64,000 nucleotides of DNA from Macrolepiota albuminosa (taxonomy: Eukaryota; Basidiomycota; Agaricomycetes; Agaricales; Agaricaceae), in NCBI GenBank assembly GCA_027475525.1, contig JAMWFC010000122.1, positions 496,001-560,000 on the forward strand, given 5' to 3'. Positions 9,401 to 19,703 of the stretch are shown here, piece by piece. Position 1 is the first letter of the stretch; every line of letters starts with the position of its first letter. The translations under genes and the position numbers were made by a program. The notes below the pieces were generated by a model. That model searched no databases. It was not told the DNA's origin and saw only the letters and a program-made list of their open reading frames with translations.

Positions 9401-10302
9401 TGTTTGAGGATGTGATTTGCCGCTGGGGCTGCATTGCAGAAATCATCACAGATAATGCTGGACAGTTCAAGCAGGTCACTGCCTGGTTGGAAAAGAAGTA
9501 TGGGATCAGAGGTATTACTATCTCCCCTTACAACTCACCAGCTAATGGTAGAATTGAAAGACCTCATTGGGATGTCAGGCAAGCTTTGTTCAAAGCCTGT
9601 GAGGATCGCACTAAATGGTTCTGGTTCTTCTACCATGTAATGTGGAGTGACAGGATAACCATTAGGCAGAGGTTTGGATGCTCACCATACTTCATGGTCA
9701 CTGGTGCACATCCTACCCTACCCTTGGATCTAGCAGAGGCCACTTGGCTGGTAGAATTACCAGAAGGACCTCTGACTACTGAGGAGTTGATTGGATATCG
9801 TGCTAGAGCCCTAGCCAAACACCACCAGCATGTGGAAGAGATGAGAGAGCGAGTTGGGAAGGCTAAGCTCCAATGGGCATTGAAGTTTGCAGAGGAGCAT
9901 AAAAGCTCAATCAAAGACTTCAATTTTAAACCATTGGACTTGGTACTAGTCAAAAACATGACTACAGAAAGTTCATTCAGTGCTAAGATGCTGCCACGGT
10001 TTCATGGGCCTATGGTTGTGATTGCCAAGACTCAGGGTGGTAATTACATTGTAGCAGAACTAGATGGGTCAGTTTGGCAAGCACGAGTAGCTGCTTTTCG
10101 AGTGGTACCTTACAAGGCTCGCAAAAAGCTAATCTTGCCTCAGGGCATAGAGAAGTGGGTAGATATTACACCTGCTAAGCTAAAAGAGCTAAGGGAAGAA
10201 CTACAAAAACCTACAAAGTCAATCACCAAAGATATCTCATTTGGCACAGTCAGGCTCCATGAGCCCACTGACCAGGAGTTAGGTCTGCCACCAGCTGATT
10301 AA
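6478..10302 (+). CDS. Pol: reverse transcriptase, RNase H and integrase, element A copy 1
   Basis: An open reading frame of 1274 codons in the -1 frame after protease. RT carries the active-site motif YIDD at about residues 370-373, followed by an unusually long insertion before the next conserved RT segment. RNase H follows (VDTSWMAVGFGIF, then IETDAKYL). Integrase has an H-H-C-C zinc domain from about residue 868 (HDALGHRG ending CHNCQIRQ) and D,D,E residues in IHIDTMH, IITDNAGQF and SPANGRIERP. The C terminus has a GPY/F-like RFHGPMVV motif and no chromodomain. Domain order is Ty3/gypsy. The coding region uses few CpG-containing codons and has no internal stop. Confidence 0.9.
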   Translation: MSLEELVTDQGEIAISLAETQEGEIVVTGYSMEHSKFSQEELRDVYLHAFTASKECEEKEQKTLSAYLNGHLAQIPDSLEELLVQEENLESKAGVGETAQVFSKKYKPVARKVKPVLGTSPEEFRIERCITGDPLADMPQLDPNPPEFKPTGRYTAECKEVIDQAHGDGFLWPEEMKAVHHLMMLQNQAFAWDDSQRGRLKEEFFPPVIMPVIPHTPWVLKNIPIAPGLRDRICKMIKQKIEAGVYEPSNSSYRSQWFTVLKKDGESLRIVHSLEPLNKVTIAHSGLPPATEELASHFSGRACGGIFDLYVGYDERVLDVRSRDYTTFQTPFGALRLVTLPMGWTNSVPIFHDDITFILKDEIPHVTWPYIDDVPVRGPPHRYELPDGGCEVIPENPGIRRFVWEHLLNVNRVLQRIKYAGGTFSGKKSVVCADEIVVVGHRCSYEGQKPETKRFAIVMGWGDCRDKHEVKSFLGTCGTFRSFIKDYAKVAAPINKLTQNNVPFTWGEEQRSAMAQMKKLLAESAPLKPIDYESGGAVVLSVDTSWMAVGFGIFQEDPDNPKMRTCAKLGSITLNEREARFSQPKRELYGLMRSLLANKHWLVGCRKLVIETDAKYLKGMLGNPGVGPNATIMRWIENVLLYHFTLRHVSGKTFSVDGLSRWPKQSGDEEYPPVDPELMDEPKSMNYEYPDKINNIPGWEDWEPWELEEFADQIDTRGGYLNMVATEVSDFEQELCRARSQEQELRDGILSQTPGTSMNPVAVLAMTMPLLPVEDQEVRVEDTQTYLEHRKGGEGEDWDNLLPTVQSWLQDPGTEPKNLQGWDLEKFKKFARQFFFDKKGRLYKRCHEEKHKLVVQIDRRMFMLKSAHDALGHRGAYATRMLIQERFWWPGIEGDVQWYVGTCHNCQIRQKTVVNREPTVTYTPSIFQTIHIDTMHMTPASNGCKYIVHGRCALSSWMEGRPLRKENHKTIGQWLFEDVICRWGCIAEIITDNAGQFKQVTAWLEKKYGIRGITISPYNSPANGRIERPHWDVRQALFKACEDRTKWFWFFYHVMWSDRITIRQRFGCSPYFMVTGAHPTLPLDLAEATWLVELPEGPLTTEELIGYRARALAKHHQHVEEMRERVGKAKLQWALKFAEEHKSSIKDFNFKPLDLVLVKNMTTESSFSAKMLPRFHGPMVVIAKTQGGNYIVAELDGSVWQARVAAFRVVPYKARKKLILPQGIEKWVDITPAKLKELREELQKPTKSITKDISFGTVRLHEPTDQELGLPPAD

Positions 10303-10913
10303 AATTTAGAAAAGAAGAGCTATGATATTTCAAAGGAATAACAAAAGCTCAACTCAAATCTAAATTTGGAACAGTCTGATAGAGGGTTGTTGACAGTAGA
10401 CGGACTACTAGGGAGGAGGCTACCAACCAAAACCTCAGCTTAAGTCAATAAACAACGGAATTTTAGATCAGAACAAAAGGGCACAAAGTGCCGACGTTCC
10501 GATCTAAACCAGTGTTGAGACTTAATGGGGCTGGACAAGCGCAGCAATGCGTGCGTTCAAACCCTCGGGGGAGCATTGTTTAATCAATTAACTAGTAACA
10601 AACTCAGAACGGAGTAAACGTTGACTTGATAAGCCGACGTACGTGTTCGAACCGAGTACGGTACAAAGTTTTGATTAAATAAAGCACGAGGGGTCGGCGT
10701 GTCGAGAGTTCGAGCCCCAGGAGGAGAATAAAAATAAATTCGAAAAAGAGAATGAAACGTGTTGTTAAGTTATCAATTGAAAAACTTAAAAATCGCACGT
10801 TTTCGGACTTAAGGGATTTATTGGGGTACTACGGATTAGAAGAGAGAAGGGGGGAACTATTTTAAGGCTATACTAAGCAGACACAGAGATGGTGTTTGCA
10901 ACGGGGAAGCCGC
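10303..10913. other. Non-coding spacer of element A with three T-loop-like motifs
   Basis: No ORF of note. Three sequences resembling a tRNA T-loop or pol III B box occur near 10550 (GTTCAAACC), 10645 (GTTCGAACC) and 10710 (GTTCGAGCC), each followed by a purine-rich stretch. No complete tRNA cloverleaf could be folded around them by eye. The corresponding region of copy 2 is strongly diverged. Confidence 0.45.
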
Positions 10914-12194
10914 TTATACTGCCACGGGGTCTTCAGATCCCTCCTGCGGGAGGTCTTGAAACTTGATGTCAGAATCGTCCTGTCCAGACTGTACATAAAA
11001 CAGTTTAAGTGACACAGACATGGCAGTTATTAAAGACGTACCGGCAGTGAGACTTGAAGAGCGTGCAGTAACGAACCTGCTTGGTCAACCTCAGAAGGGC
11101 CAAGTGTCTTGCTGAGGCGAGCGTGACGGTCAGAAATAAGCTTGAACGTCTGCAACGCAATGTCGAGCTGATAAAGTTGATGTTGTGCGGCCAAATTAAC
11201 GGCGTCAAGGTGCTTTTGGAGGTCGGTGCAAGGAACCACTTCGCCGTCGTCAGCCAACTGAACGGAGTCGAGAACGTGGTTGACTTCGGAAAGCAACACC
11301 AATGTGTCTTCATGGCCAGGGAGGTGGTTAGCTTGAGTAACCGGCGTTTAGCAAAGAGGGGCAAGGCAGCAAAGAGACAGGGACGTACCCAATGCGGGTT
11401 GTACCTTGAGCTTCTTGGCCTTAGGCTTACCGTTGGGCTCAGCCTGGGAAAAAGGAAGGGAAATGGTCAAGGTGTCAAGATGGCGGGCTACGAGGTCAAG
11501 CTTGCGAGCTAGACTTACGTTAGCACAGCATTTTGAAGGGCGAACAACAGGTGTACCCAGCATCTCAACATCTTTGTCGTGTGCTCGGCGTTGTGCCTAG
11601 GAGAAAAGGAGATGAAGCCAGTGTGAAAAATAGAGGAAGGAATGAACCTCCTCAAGCTCCTTCCAAAGTTTCTCGCGGCGTCGTTCCCCAATAATGGTGA
11701 TGGCGTCGGCGAATAGAAAGAAGGCCTTCACGTCACTGGAACCGTCAGCAACGCTGCGGTCCAACAACGGAAGGACGTCAGACAAGGCCTCACAGAGGAT
11801 CCGCTGGTCAGAGAGGCGAGGGAATTGAGTCTCGTTGGAAAAACGCTGAAAGAGACAGTGAGAGCGAGGACAAAAGAGGCAGGAAGGAAAGGCGTACCCA
11901 GCTGAGACTCCCAAGGTACCGGGTCTGGTTGGAAGGCATACCAGGGAAGGATTTGGCAGTGGCAAAGAGACCCACCGCAGCCTCCGCAAACAATGGGAGC
12001 TTCAGTACCAAAGTAATCACGTTGTTTGTGTCCCGCTTCACGGAACGCTGAAGCATGCCAAAGAAGTCTGGTGGCTCAGGCAAGTTTGGAGGCGGCGGAA
12101 CAGCTGGTCTGGGAGGCGTCGAGATAATGACTTGAGGACGCGGTTTGGCGGTCACGGACCTGCAAGGAGCAGTAGGGATGCCTGAGGGAGCCAT
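10914..12194 (-). CDS. Antisense spliced gene of element A copy 1, unknown function (330 aa)
   Basis: Six exons on the strand opposite gag-pol: 12194-11898, 11845-11648, 11596-11519, 11443-11389, 11331-11042 and 10988-10914. All five introns (51-75 bp) are GT-AG and the joined frame is open for 330 codons to TAA. Donors are GTACGC, GTTCAT (weak), GTAAGT, GTACGT and GTACGT. Copy 2 has the same gene with every intron at the same place and phase. The protein has a proline-rich N terminus (ISTPPRPAVPPPP), a helical middle, a lysine-rich NLS-like patch (GKPKAKKLKV) and a long helical segment in exon 5. No known domain was recognised. Introns are on the strand not spliced in the genomic RNA, so they would survive retrotransposition. 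Transcription would start from the 3' LTR side. Confidence 0.8.
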
Positions 12195-12393
12195 ATGGTA
12201 GTACGGGTGGCACAAATCGTGCTTTTAAGCCAGTACGGGTATGATCAAGCATGGAGAAAGAAAAACAAAATTTTATTTTTTGTCTGTCTACTATGGGGCA
12301 GAGAAAAATTAATTTGGCTGGGATCGACGATTGGAAGAGAGGACCAACTCACCAGGCTACTGCTTATAACTGGGGACAGTCATTATATTGGTG

Positions 12394-12402
12394 CGGGGGA
12401 GG
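12394..12402 (+). promoter_or_regulatory. Polypurine tract before the 3' LTR of element A copy 1
   Basis: A purine run, GGGGGAGG, directly abuts the LTR start at 12403. The mirror position in copy 2 (34643-34650, minus orientation) has the same kind of tract. It would prime plus-strand DNA synthesis. Confidence 0.65.
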
Positions 12403-12617
12403 TGATATGTCTGCCTCACTCGAGGCAGACTAAAACAGTCAAATAAATCCCAAAACTATACCCAAAAACGCTGAAAACTGTAAGCGATAAAAGTCGAAAA
12501 CTGTAGACTAGGGATGACGCACCTTTTAAACCCCAAAAACCGTATACAAAGACTCGTCGAAACCACAGCAGAGCAGTAAACCAGGCAGTGAGGCGGCAGC
12601 CATCAAGGAGTGATGGC
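12403..12617 (+). repeat. 3' LTR of element A copy 1, left part
   Basis: First 215 bp of the 3' LTR, matching 2725-2937 closely, including the terminal hairpin at 12409-12430. It is interrupted at 12617 by element B. The last five bases, ATGGC (12613-12617), are the target site of element B. Confidence 0.9.
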
Positions 12618-13445
12618 TGTCACGACCCCTCCCCTCCGGGCCCACCCCGGGACACCCCCGGAACACCCTCCGGGACCCTCCCTCCAACCCCACAAGACAC
12701 GCCCCGCCATCACGACCGCTGACACCGCCATGATGCGCATCAAGGACTGCCATCAGCCGCCACCAGCCCCGATCAACGATCGGATCACGCGAATCGTTCC
12801 TGGCCATCACGCATCACGCATCACAACTTCCTCCATGCCAATTGATTGCGCGCCCCACACGCGCGATCCCGGTATACAACCCCTGCCGCTACTCAATGAC
12901 TCCCGGAACCCATCCCAGACACCCCGGAGCCCCGAGACCTGGCCCCGTAGTACTTATAGCACAGTTCCCTGTTGTATTCGGTAGTCTTGATATTACATAC
13001 ACTGTTACTTTGCTTTACTTGGATTGTTGCGTGCCCTCTATTTGACTGGTACGCATTGACTGGCACGCTTGACTGGCACGCTTGGATATTCGCGTGCTCT
13101 AAGACTGGTACGCACTTCGCGACGTTAACTTACTAACTTGGTCTCTTGACTGGCACGCTTGGATATTCGCGTGCTCTAAGACTGGTACGCACTTCGCGAC
13201 GTTAACTTACTAACTTGGTCTCGTCTTAGAACCTCCGGTTCACGACTCGACCCCCACCCGAACTCCCCAGTTACCACCACCCAAAACCCCCGGACTAAGT
13301 CCCCTCTCCCGGGATTTCCCTGTCCACGTCTTGAACCCCGGAGTCCTAGCCCCGGAGTTCCAGACACCCGAGTATCTGTGGGTCAAGTCCGCATTGTAAG
13401 GGCGATTGCTTTCCCGGAAAGCCCCCGACTCAGTGGAACCTGACA
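12618..13445 (+). repeat. 5' LTR of element B
   Basis: Starts TGTCACG and ends CCTGACA. It is 828 bp against 724 bp for the 3' LTR. The excess is accounted for by one 77-bp duplication, a 12-bp and a 15-bp repeat-unit indel. Conserved blocks rich in TGGCACGC/TGGTACGC repeats occupy its centre. Confidence 0.9.
13068..13222. repeat. 77-bp tandem duplication in the element B 5' LTR
   Basis: Units start at 13069 and 13146. The 3' LTR and the solo LTR each have one unit. Same period as the other ten. Confidence 0.85.
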
Positions 13446-13591
13446 TAATATCAAGACTCCCTCCTTACACCGTTCTTGATGGCTACATATACTCACACTT
13501 ACTACCCCACGGGCACCTGACATAATATCAAGACTCCCTCCTTACACCGTTCTTGATGGCTACATATACTCACACTTACTACCCCACGGGC
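13438..13591. repeat. 77-bp tandem duplication across the LTR/leader junction of element B
   Basis: Units start at 13438 and 13515. It repeats the LTR end, the leader and the Gag start codon, so a second ATG at 13479 runs into a stop while the ATG at 13556 opens Gag. Confidence 0.85.
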
Positions 13592-15540
13592 TACCAGACC
13601 GACCCCTATGGCCGCCTGGTACCCAAGCATTACTCCGCACGGACCCTCCGCCCCATCTACCCACCCCTCCCGTACGAACCCCCGTATCTCCACCGCCACT
13701 GGGCCCCCGACCCATCCCTCTATGATCTGGGGCCCTCAGCCAGCTGGGCCCCTCTGCCCAACTTAGCCATGGCACGACCCGTGGAGGTCCCCTCGTACCG
13801 GAGCATCCCCGGGGGCCTGCCGGAGACCCCACCAGTACCCAGTGGACCTCGCCCGATCCCCCCCAGCAAGGGCCCCTTTGCACCCACCCCCTACTACGGC
13901 TACCAGTGCCCCGTTCCCCAACCCCGAGAACCCCAAGGACCCCCCTACCTCGACTACCCCCCTCGTCACTACCCGGCCGCCGCTCCACCTGCTCGAACCC
14001 CTCCCTTGCCAATGGGACAACGACGCCTCAAGGAGTATGAACGGCAACGGGACGAAGTACTCCACTCACTCAGGATCTCGCCGGAGGACTTCGCGCAACG
14101 GGCAAGGGCGCTGCTCACGGAATTCGGACACGACGACTTCGAAGGCACTCCGAAGGAATGGGCTCATTGCTTGGTTGAATTCGGGGACCGCCTTACACGA
14201 GGAGAACTCCCGGAGCAAACTATGGTAAAGTATAGGCGCAATATGATCCTCCGAGAAGAGTTGCAGCAGCTGCTTGACGAAGTCCATGTGTCCCCCTCCC
14301 CTTGACCCCTCAACGACCCGGCGGACCCAGGTCGCTCAATTCACGTTTGACGGGAACCCCCGGAGCCGGCCCCGGCAGCTCCAACAGCCCCCGCGGACCC
14401 CACTCTGGAACAACGACAACGGGAAGAGCAACAAAACGCCTCAGCCATATTGCGGTCCCTCAACCCGACTGGAGGCCTCTTCGATCAACCTGCTGCCCGC
14501 ACAGTAGGCTTGTCCACTTGCCGCAGGGCTAACTCCGTTCCTAGTACCTTCGAGACCTGGGGACAGCCCCAAAGACCCCTGGAACCGCTTCCGCGAATGG
14601 ACAATGCCCGACCCCCGGCCCCGGCGAACCCCGGTAGACCCTGCGCGGACACCCCTAGCACGGACGACACGCTGTGCTACATTGACAAGCTCACGCGTGG
14701 CAACAACAAACCACGTCCCGTGCCTGTGCCCGTCCCGGTACCGCCCCCTACGTCAGCCCTGGCCCCTCCGGAACGCAACTTCCGCCGCGACCCCCCACCC
14801 CACTTCGATCTATGGAACCCCCCGCAACCCCCGATGCAAGCACAACCCTCCCAGGTTGAACGTCCCCCGCACGACCCAGCACCCAACCCCCCTCCACCCG
14901 ACCCAACACCGCCGAACCCTCCCCGACCACCTCCGCCACCCCCAGCCGAACCTCAAGGACGACCCCCAGGTCCCCCACTTCCGCCACCCCCTGCGTGGAG
15001 ACCCAGGCCTCCTCCCGGCAGGAACGAACCCCCCTGGGACAACGGGCCTCCTGGGCGTGGACCCCCAGGTGAGCCACCTGGAGGAGGACCTCCCAGCGGG
15101 TGGGGTCCCACCCTTGGTGCTTTTCCTCCTCAAGGAGGGGGGGGTAATCACTACTACTACTATTACAATGCTGGCCCCCCTCCCCGCAACGCTGCCGGAC
15201 CGGACGACGCTCACGACACCCTTGCCTGTGAAGGACGATTGGACATCCAAAAGCCCGACGCTTTCACGGGCCAGGACCCCCGAAAATGGCGTACCTTCCT
15301 CACTCAGTGTCTCAATACATTTCAGGCAAAGCCGCTCACGTTTCAGGTTGACAGCTCCTGGGTGGCCTTTGCCGCATCATACCTCCAGGGGATCGCCTTC
15401 GATCACTACACGGCCCTCATCCAGTTCGACCCCAACAACCCGGCACTCGCTCGCTGGCAAGCCTTCGTCGACGAGTTCTCCGGGAAATTCGGGATATACG
15501 ACACCGTGGCCGAGGCCGAGGACAACCTCTTCAACCTCCG

Positions 15541-15694
15541 GATGCGCTCGGAAGAGCGTTTCACCACCTTTATCGTACGTTTTGAGAAGGAAGCTTACGA
15601 AACAGGTTGGAACTACAGATGCGCTCCAAAGAACGTTTCACCACCTTTATCGTACGTTTTGAGAAGGAAGCTTACGAAACAGGTTGGAACTATA
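15541..15694. repeat. 77-bp imperfect tandem duplication in Gag of element B
   Basis: Units start at 15541 and 15618. They differ at several bases near the start and at the end, unlike most of the other duplications, so polishing or a mixture of repeat copies must be assumed if it is an assembly join. Confidence 0.75.
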
Positions 15695-15761
15695 GCGCCC
15701 TCCGGTACGCCCTCCGCCGCGCCCTGCCACAACGCATCAAGGACGTCCTCCGACTCGCCCC

Positions 15762-15915
15762 AAAACAACCCTCCTACGACGGATACAAGGCCCTCGTCAT
15801 GCAGATCGACCAATGCTACTGGGAAGACCGCAGCGAGTAAAACAACCCTCCTACGACGGATACAAGGCCCTCGTCATGCAGATCGACCAATGCTACTGGG
15901 AAGACCGCAGCGAGT
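15762..15915. repeat. 77-bp tandem duplication in Gag of element B
   Basis: Units start at 15762 and 15839. The join creates a stop codon at 15838-15840 in the middle of Gag. Confidence 0.85.
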
Positions 15916-17155
15916 ATTCGAATTCCCGACCCCCCTGGAACCCTAGGGGAGGACCCCCTTGGCCCTCCGGTAAAGCCCCCAACCCCCAAGGTTGAAACCC
16001 TGGTCCCCCCGCGTTTCCTGGTGGCTGACCCCCGGTAAGTCGCGGCCCACCCAATGCTAACCCCAGCAGCGGCGTCCGCCCCCAGGCCCAGCTTAACACC
16101 GCCGTGGCCGTCCACGACCCAGGCAACGTGCCAAGCCCTGAGGAACCCTTGGAAGACCCCGAAGACTTCGACTTCGACGACGAACGGGACGAGGAGGCCC
16201 TTCAGGCCAACCGGCTTCAAAAGAAGGGACGACCCTGGATCGAAGTCCCGACGGATGTGCAGGAACGACGGAGAAGGGAGGGTGTCTGCATACTCTGTGG
16301 TGAGAAAGACCATTTCATCTCCGAGTGCCCCAAACAACAGGTCATGGGACGTGCCACCTGGACCTTCGAAGGGGAGGACGCCACCTATGAGTATTCAGAA
16401 AACGACCTGGCGATTTAGACCTGGAAGATGCCCTAAATTGCGGAATTGACCCCGATGTCTTCTTCGCCCCGGTCTCACATCTTCGCTCTACGACACTCAT
16501 ACAGGACACCCTCACGGCTTACCTACCCTCCCACTCTTCACACTCCCTCCTCCTCAAAACCCGCCTCACCCCCTCCGGAACCCCCCTTGACACCCTCGTT
16601 GACAGTGGTGCCACCGACAACTTCATCGACAAAGCATGGTCTACCTTCGCCCCGGAACCCGCTCAGCGACTCCCGGTCCCGGTACAGCTCTGCCTCTTCG
16701 ATGGAGACGCCTCTACGGTGGGGGACATCACTCATTTTGTGCATATGCCCGTTACCTTCGCCAATAGACAGACTCACACCCTCCGGATGTTGATAACCAA
16801 ACTCCACCCTTCCGCACCCCTGGTCCTAGGGCTCCCGTGGCTCCGAGACACCAATCCCCGCATTGATTGGCGACATCTCACCCTTCGACTGACCCGGGAC
16901 CCAACGCCCAACGACCAGCAACTCCCCTTCGACATCCCCCACTCTCCGGACCCTACCCCAAAGGACGGGCCTCCACCACCCCCCGGACTCCAGTCCCGTT
17001 CGTCCCAATCCTTTGTCATCAATGCCAGGCTGGACGGCGCCCCAGGACCAGTATCGGCCCTCATCGACAGCGGAGCCACCGGAGTTTTCATCAGCGACAC
17101 TCTCGACCTCCCCCACGACTCCCTCGACCAGCCCCTCTGCCTGCAACGCCTCGAT

Positions 17156-17309
17156 GGCACCCCCTCCTCCTCCGGCCCCATCCAGAGGTCTCACTCGGGA
17201 CGTGTGACCCTGGACAACAACTACGAGTTCACGGCACCCCCTCCTCCTCCGGCCCCATCCAGAGGTCTCACTCGGGACGTGTGACCCTGGACAACAACTA
17301 CGAGTTCAC
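17156..17309. repeat. 77-bp tandem duplication in protease of element B
   Basis: Units start at 17156 and 17233. It falls within the second retropepsin module. Confidence 0.85.
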
Positions 17310-19549
17310 CTCTGACTTCCTGGTCACGCGACTTCACGAATCGACCCCGATGGTGCTGGGACTACCCTGGCTGCGCGACACGAACCCCGACATCGATTGG
17401 AGGATGCTCACCATGACCTTCCCAGGACCCGAAGACCACCCCTCGACCGCCGTGCACCTCCGGGCCCTAGGGAATGACCCAACGCCCGACATCCCTGGGA
17501 CGACTGCCGCGCCCCCCATGCATGCACCACCCACGCCCGCCTGAGACCGCAAGGCCCCCGATCGACCCCCAAACATTCCCCAGAACAAGTACAAAGGGCC
17601 GAACTACCCCTGCCAGTCTCAGACACGCGTCACACCCGCTCCGGCCGATGCTTCCGTGACCCCGATCGACCCAAGCGCACTCAACATTAGGATCATTGGG
17701 GCTGCCCCCTTCGCCCGCCTCATGAGGGATGGGACTCCCACGTTTCAGCTACACACCTTGCCCTCTCTCCCGGAAGAACATCTATGAGGGGATGCTATTC
17801 CCCCGGAACAGAAAACCGAGGAGCAAATCCTCCGAGAAGTAGTTCCCCTGGAGTATCACGAGTTCGCTGACATATTCTCCGAAGGAGACGCCAAGGAGAT
17901 CCCCCCTCACCGCCCCTATGATCACACCATCGACCTCGAGGAAGGAGCCACCCCCCCTTTTGGCAAGGTCTACAACATGTCGGAGGTCAAACTCCGGGCT
18001 CTCAAGGACTACCTCGACGAAATGCTCGGTAAGGGATTCATCCGACCCTCCGCCTCCGCCGCCGGAGCCCCGGTTCTATTCGCCAAGAAGAAGGACGGCT
18101 CGCTCCGACTCTGTGTCGACTACCGGGGACTCAATAAGATCACCAAGAAGAACCGCTACCCGCTCCCGCTCATTGGCGATCTGGTCGATCGACTCCGCAG
18201 TGCCAAGGTTTATACGAAGATCGACCTCCGCTCCGGTTACAACAATGTCCGCATCACCCCGGGACACGAGTGGAAAACCGCGTTCCACACGCGGTATGGT
18301 CTGTTTGAGTACCTTGTAATGCCTTTCGGAATGACTAACTCCTCCACCACGTTCCAATACTTCATGAACGACATCTTCCACGACATGAGTGACGTCTTTG
18401 TGATCGTCTACCTGGACGACATCCTCATTTATTCCGACTCACCGGAGGATCACCAGAAGCATGTCCGGCAAGTCCTCAAACGCCTCCGGGAGCACAACCT
18501 CCACGCCAAGCCTGAGAAGTGTTCATTCCATACGGAAGAGGTTGAGTATCTTGGCGTCATCGTATCCCCGAACGGCGTTCACATGGACCCCCACAAGGTC
18601 GAGGCCATCGTCAACTGGCCACAGCCCCGGAACGTCAAGGAAGTACAATCCTTCTTGGGTTTCGCTAACTTCTACCGGAGGTTCATAGATAACTACTCCG
18701 GTATCACGAAACCCCTCAACCGGCTCACACGCAAGGACGTCGCCTGGAACTGGGACAGTAAGTGCCAGAGTGTCTTTAACCTGCTCAAGGAGGCTTTCAC
18801 GACCGCCCCCGTACTCCGGCACTATGACCCGAACCTCCCGATTATCCTGGAATGCGACGCCTCCGACTACGCCATCGCCGGGATCCTCTTGCAGATGGAA
18901 CCTGACGGAGGGGAGCCCCGGCCAGTTGCCTTCTACACCCGGTCCATGATCGACGCCGAGCTCAACTACGACATCTACGACAAGGAGCTCCTCGCCATCG
19001 TCGAAGCCTTCAAGCAGTGGCGAGCCTACCTCGAGGGAGCCCGACACCGGATTCAGGTCTACTCGGATCACAACAACCTGCAGTACTTCACCACAACCAA
19101 ACAGCTTAGTCGACGGCAGGCCCGATGGTCCGAGGTCCTCTCGGAATACAACTTCACGATCCAGTACCGCCCGGGACGACTCGGAGCTAAACCCGATGCC
19201 CTCACCTGTCGTCCGGATGTCTATCCCAAAAAGTCGTTTGAGGCGGAACGCAATGCGTCCAATCATCGCGTGGTAATCCCTCCCGAACATTTGAATGCCA
19301 TACTGATCTTAAACAATGAAGGGACCCTGAGCCAGATCCGCCACGCCCCCCGAGACAAGTACTTCACCGACCACGACCCCCGCAACCCCCCCGACGGGAT
19401 CGACTGGGACCCCGCCTTCTCCCTGTCCCCCGACAAGAAACTCCTCCTCTGGGACGGCCGCATCTACGTCCCCAATCATGCCTGACTCCGCTACGACGTC
19501 CTCCGTCAACACCACGACCACAAGCTCCGGGGACACCCTGGAATACATA

Positions 19550-19703
19550 AGACCCTCCAGCTTATCTCCCAGACTTACTTTTGGCCAGGGTTGAAGAAGG
19601 ACGTGACCCGTTACATTCGATCATGCAGACCCTCCAGCTTATCTCCCAGACTTACTTTTGGCCAGGGTTGAAGAAGGACGTGACCCGTTACATTCGATCA
19701 TGC
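19550..19703. repeat. 77-bp tandem duplication in the integrase zinc domain of element B
   Basis: Units start at 19550 and 19627. The join falls between the histidine and cysteine halves of the HHCC domain. Confidence 0.85.

Larger units (their letters stand above)
13556..16418 (+). pseudogene. Gag of element B (disrupted)
   Basis: Starts at ATG 13556 with a Tyr/Pro-rich N terminus. A long proline-rich region around 14700-15100 follows, then a capsid-like domain (DAFTGQDPRKWRTFL near 15260) and a CCHC knuckle, C-IL-C-GEKD-H-FISE-C, near 16290. It ends TAG at 16416. In-frame TGA codons lie at 14303, 14348, 15993 and 16026. Two 77-bp duplications (15541 and 15762) shift the frame; allowing for them, all segments fall in one frame. 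Pro-Pol overlaps in the -1 frame. As given it cannot make a full Gag, but part of the damage may be an assembly error. Confidence 0.8.

Noticed and set aside
10540..10730. tRNA genes around the T-loop-like motifs.
   Set aside because: No acceptor stem, D-arm or anticodon arm could be folded around them by eye; kept only as a low-interest observation.
12195..12446. ORFs crossing into the 3' LTR of element A on the plus strand.
   Set aside because: They overlap the antisense gene start and the LTR and have no motif.
13560..14065. Antisense ORFs of 100-150 codons opposite element B Gag.
   Set aside because: Mirror frames of very GC-rich, proline-rich coding sequence; no ATG context, motif or intron support.
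15150..15175. Microsatellite-like TAC repeat in element B Gag.
   Set aside because: Short and within the coding frame (a run of tyrosines); not a separate feature.
14604..15662. A 352-codon ORF in another frame over element B Gag.
   Set aside because: Open only because of GC richness; the true Gag frame carries the capsid-like and zinc-knuckle motifs.
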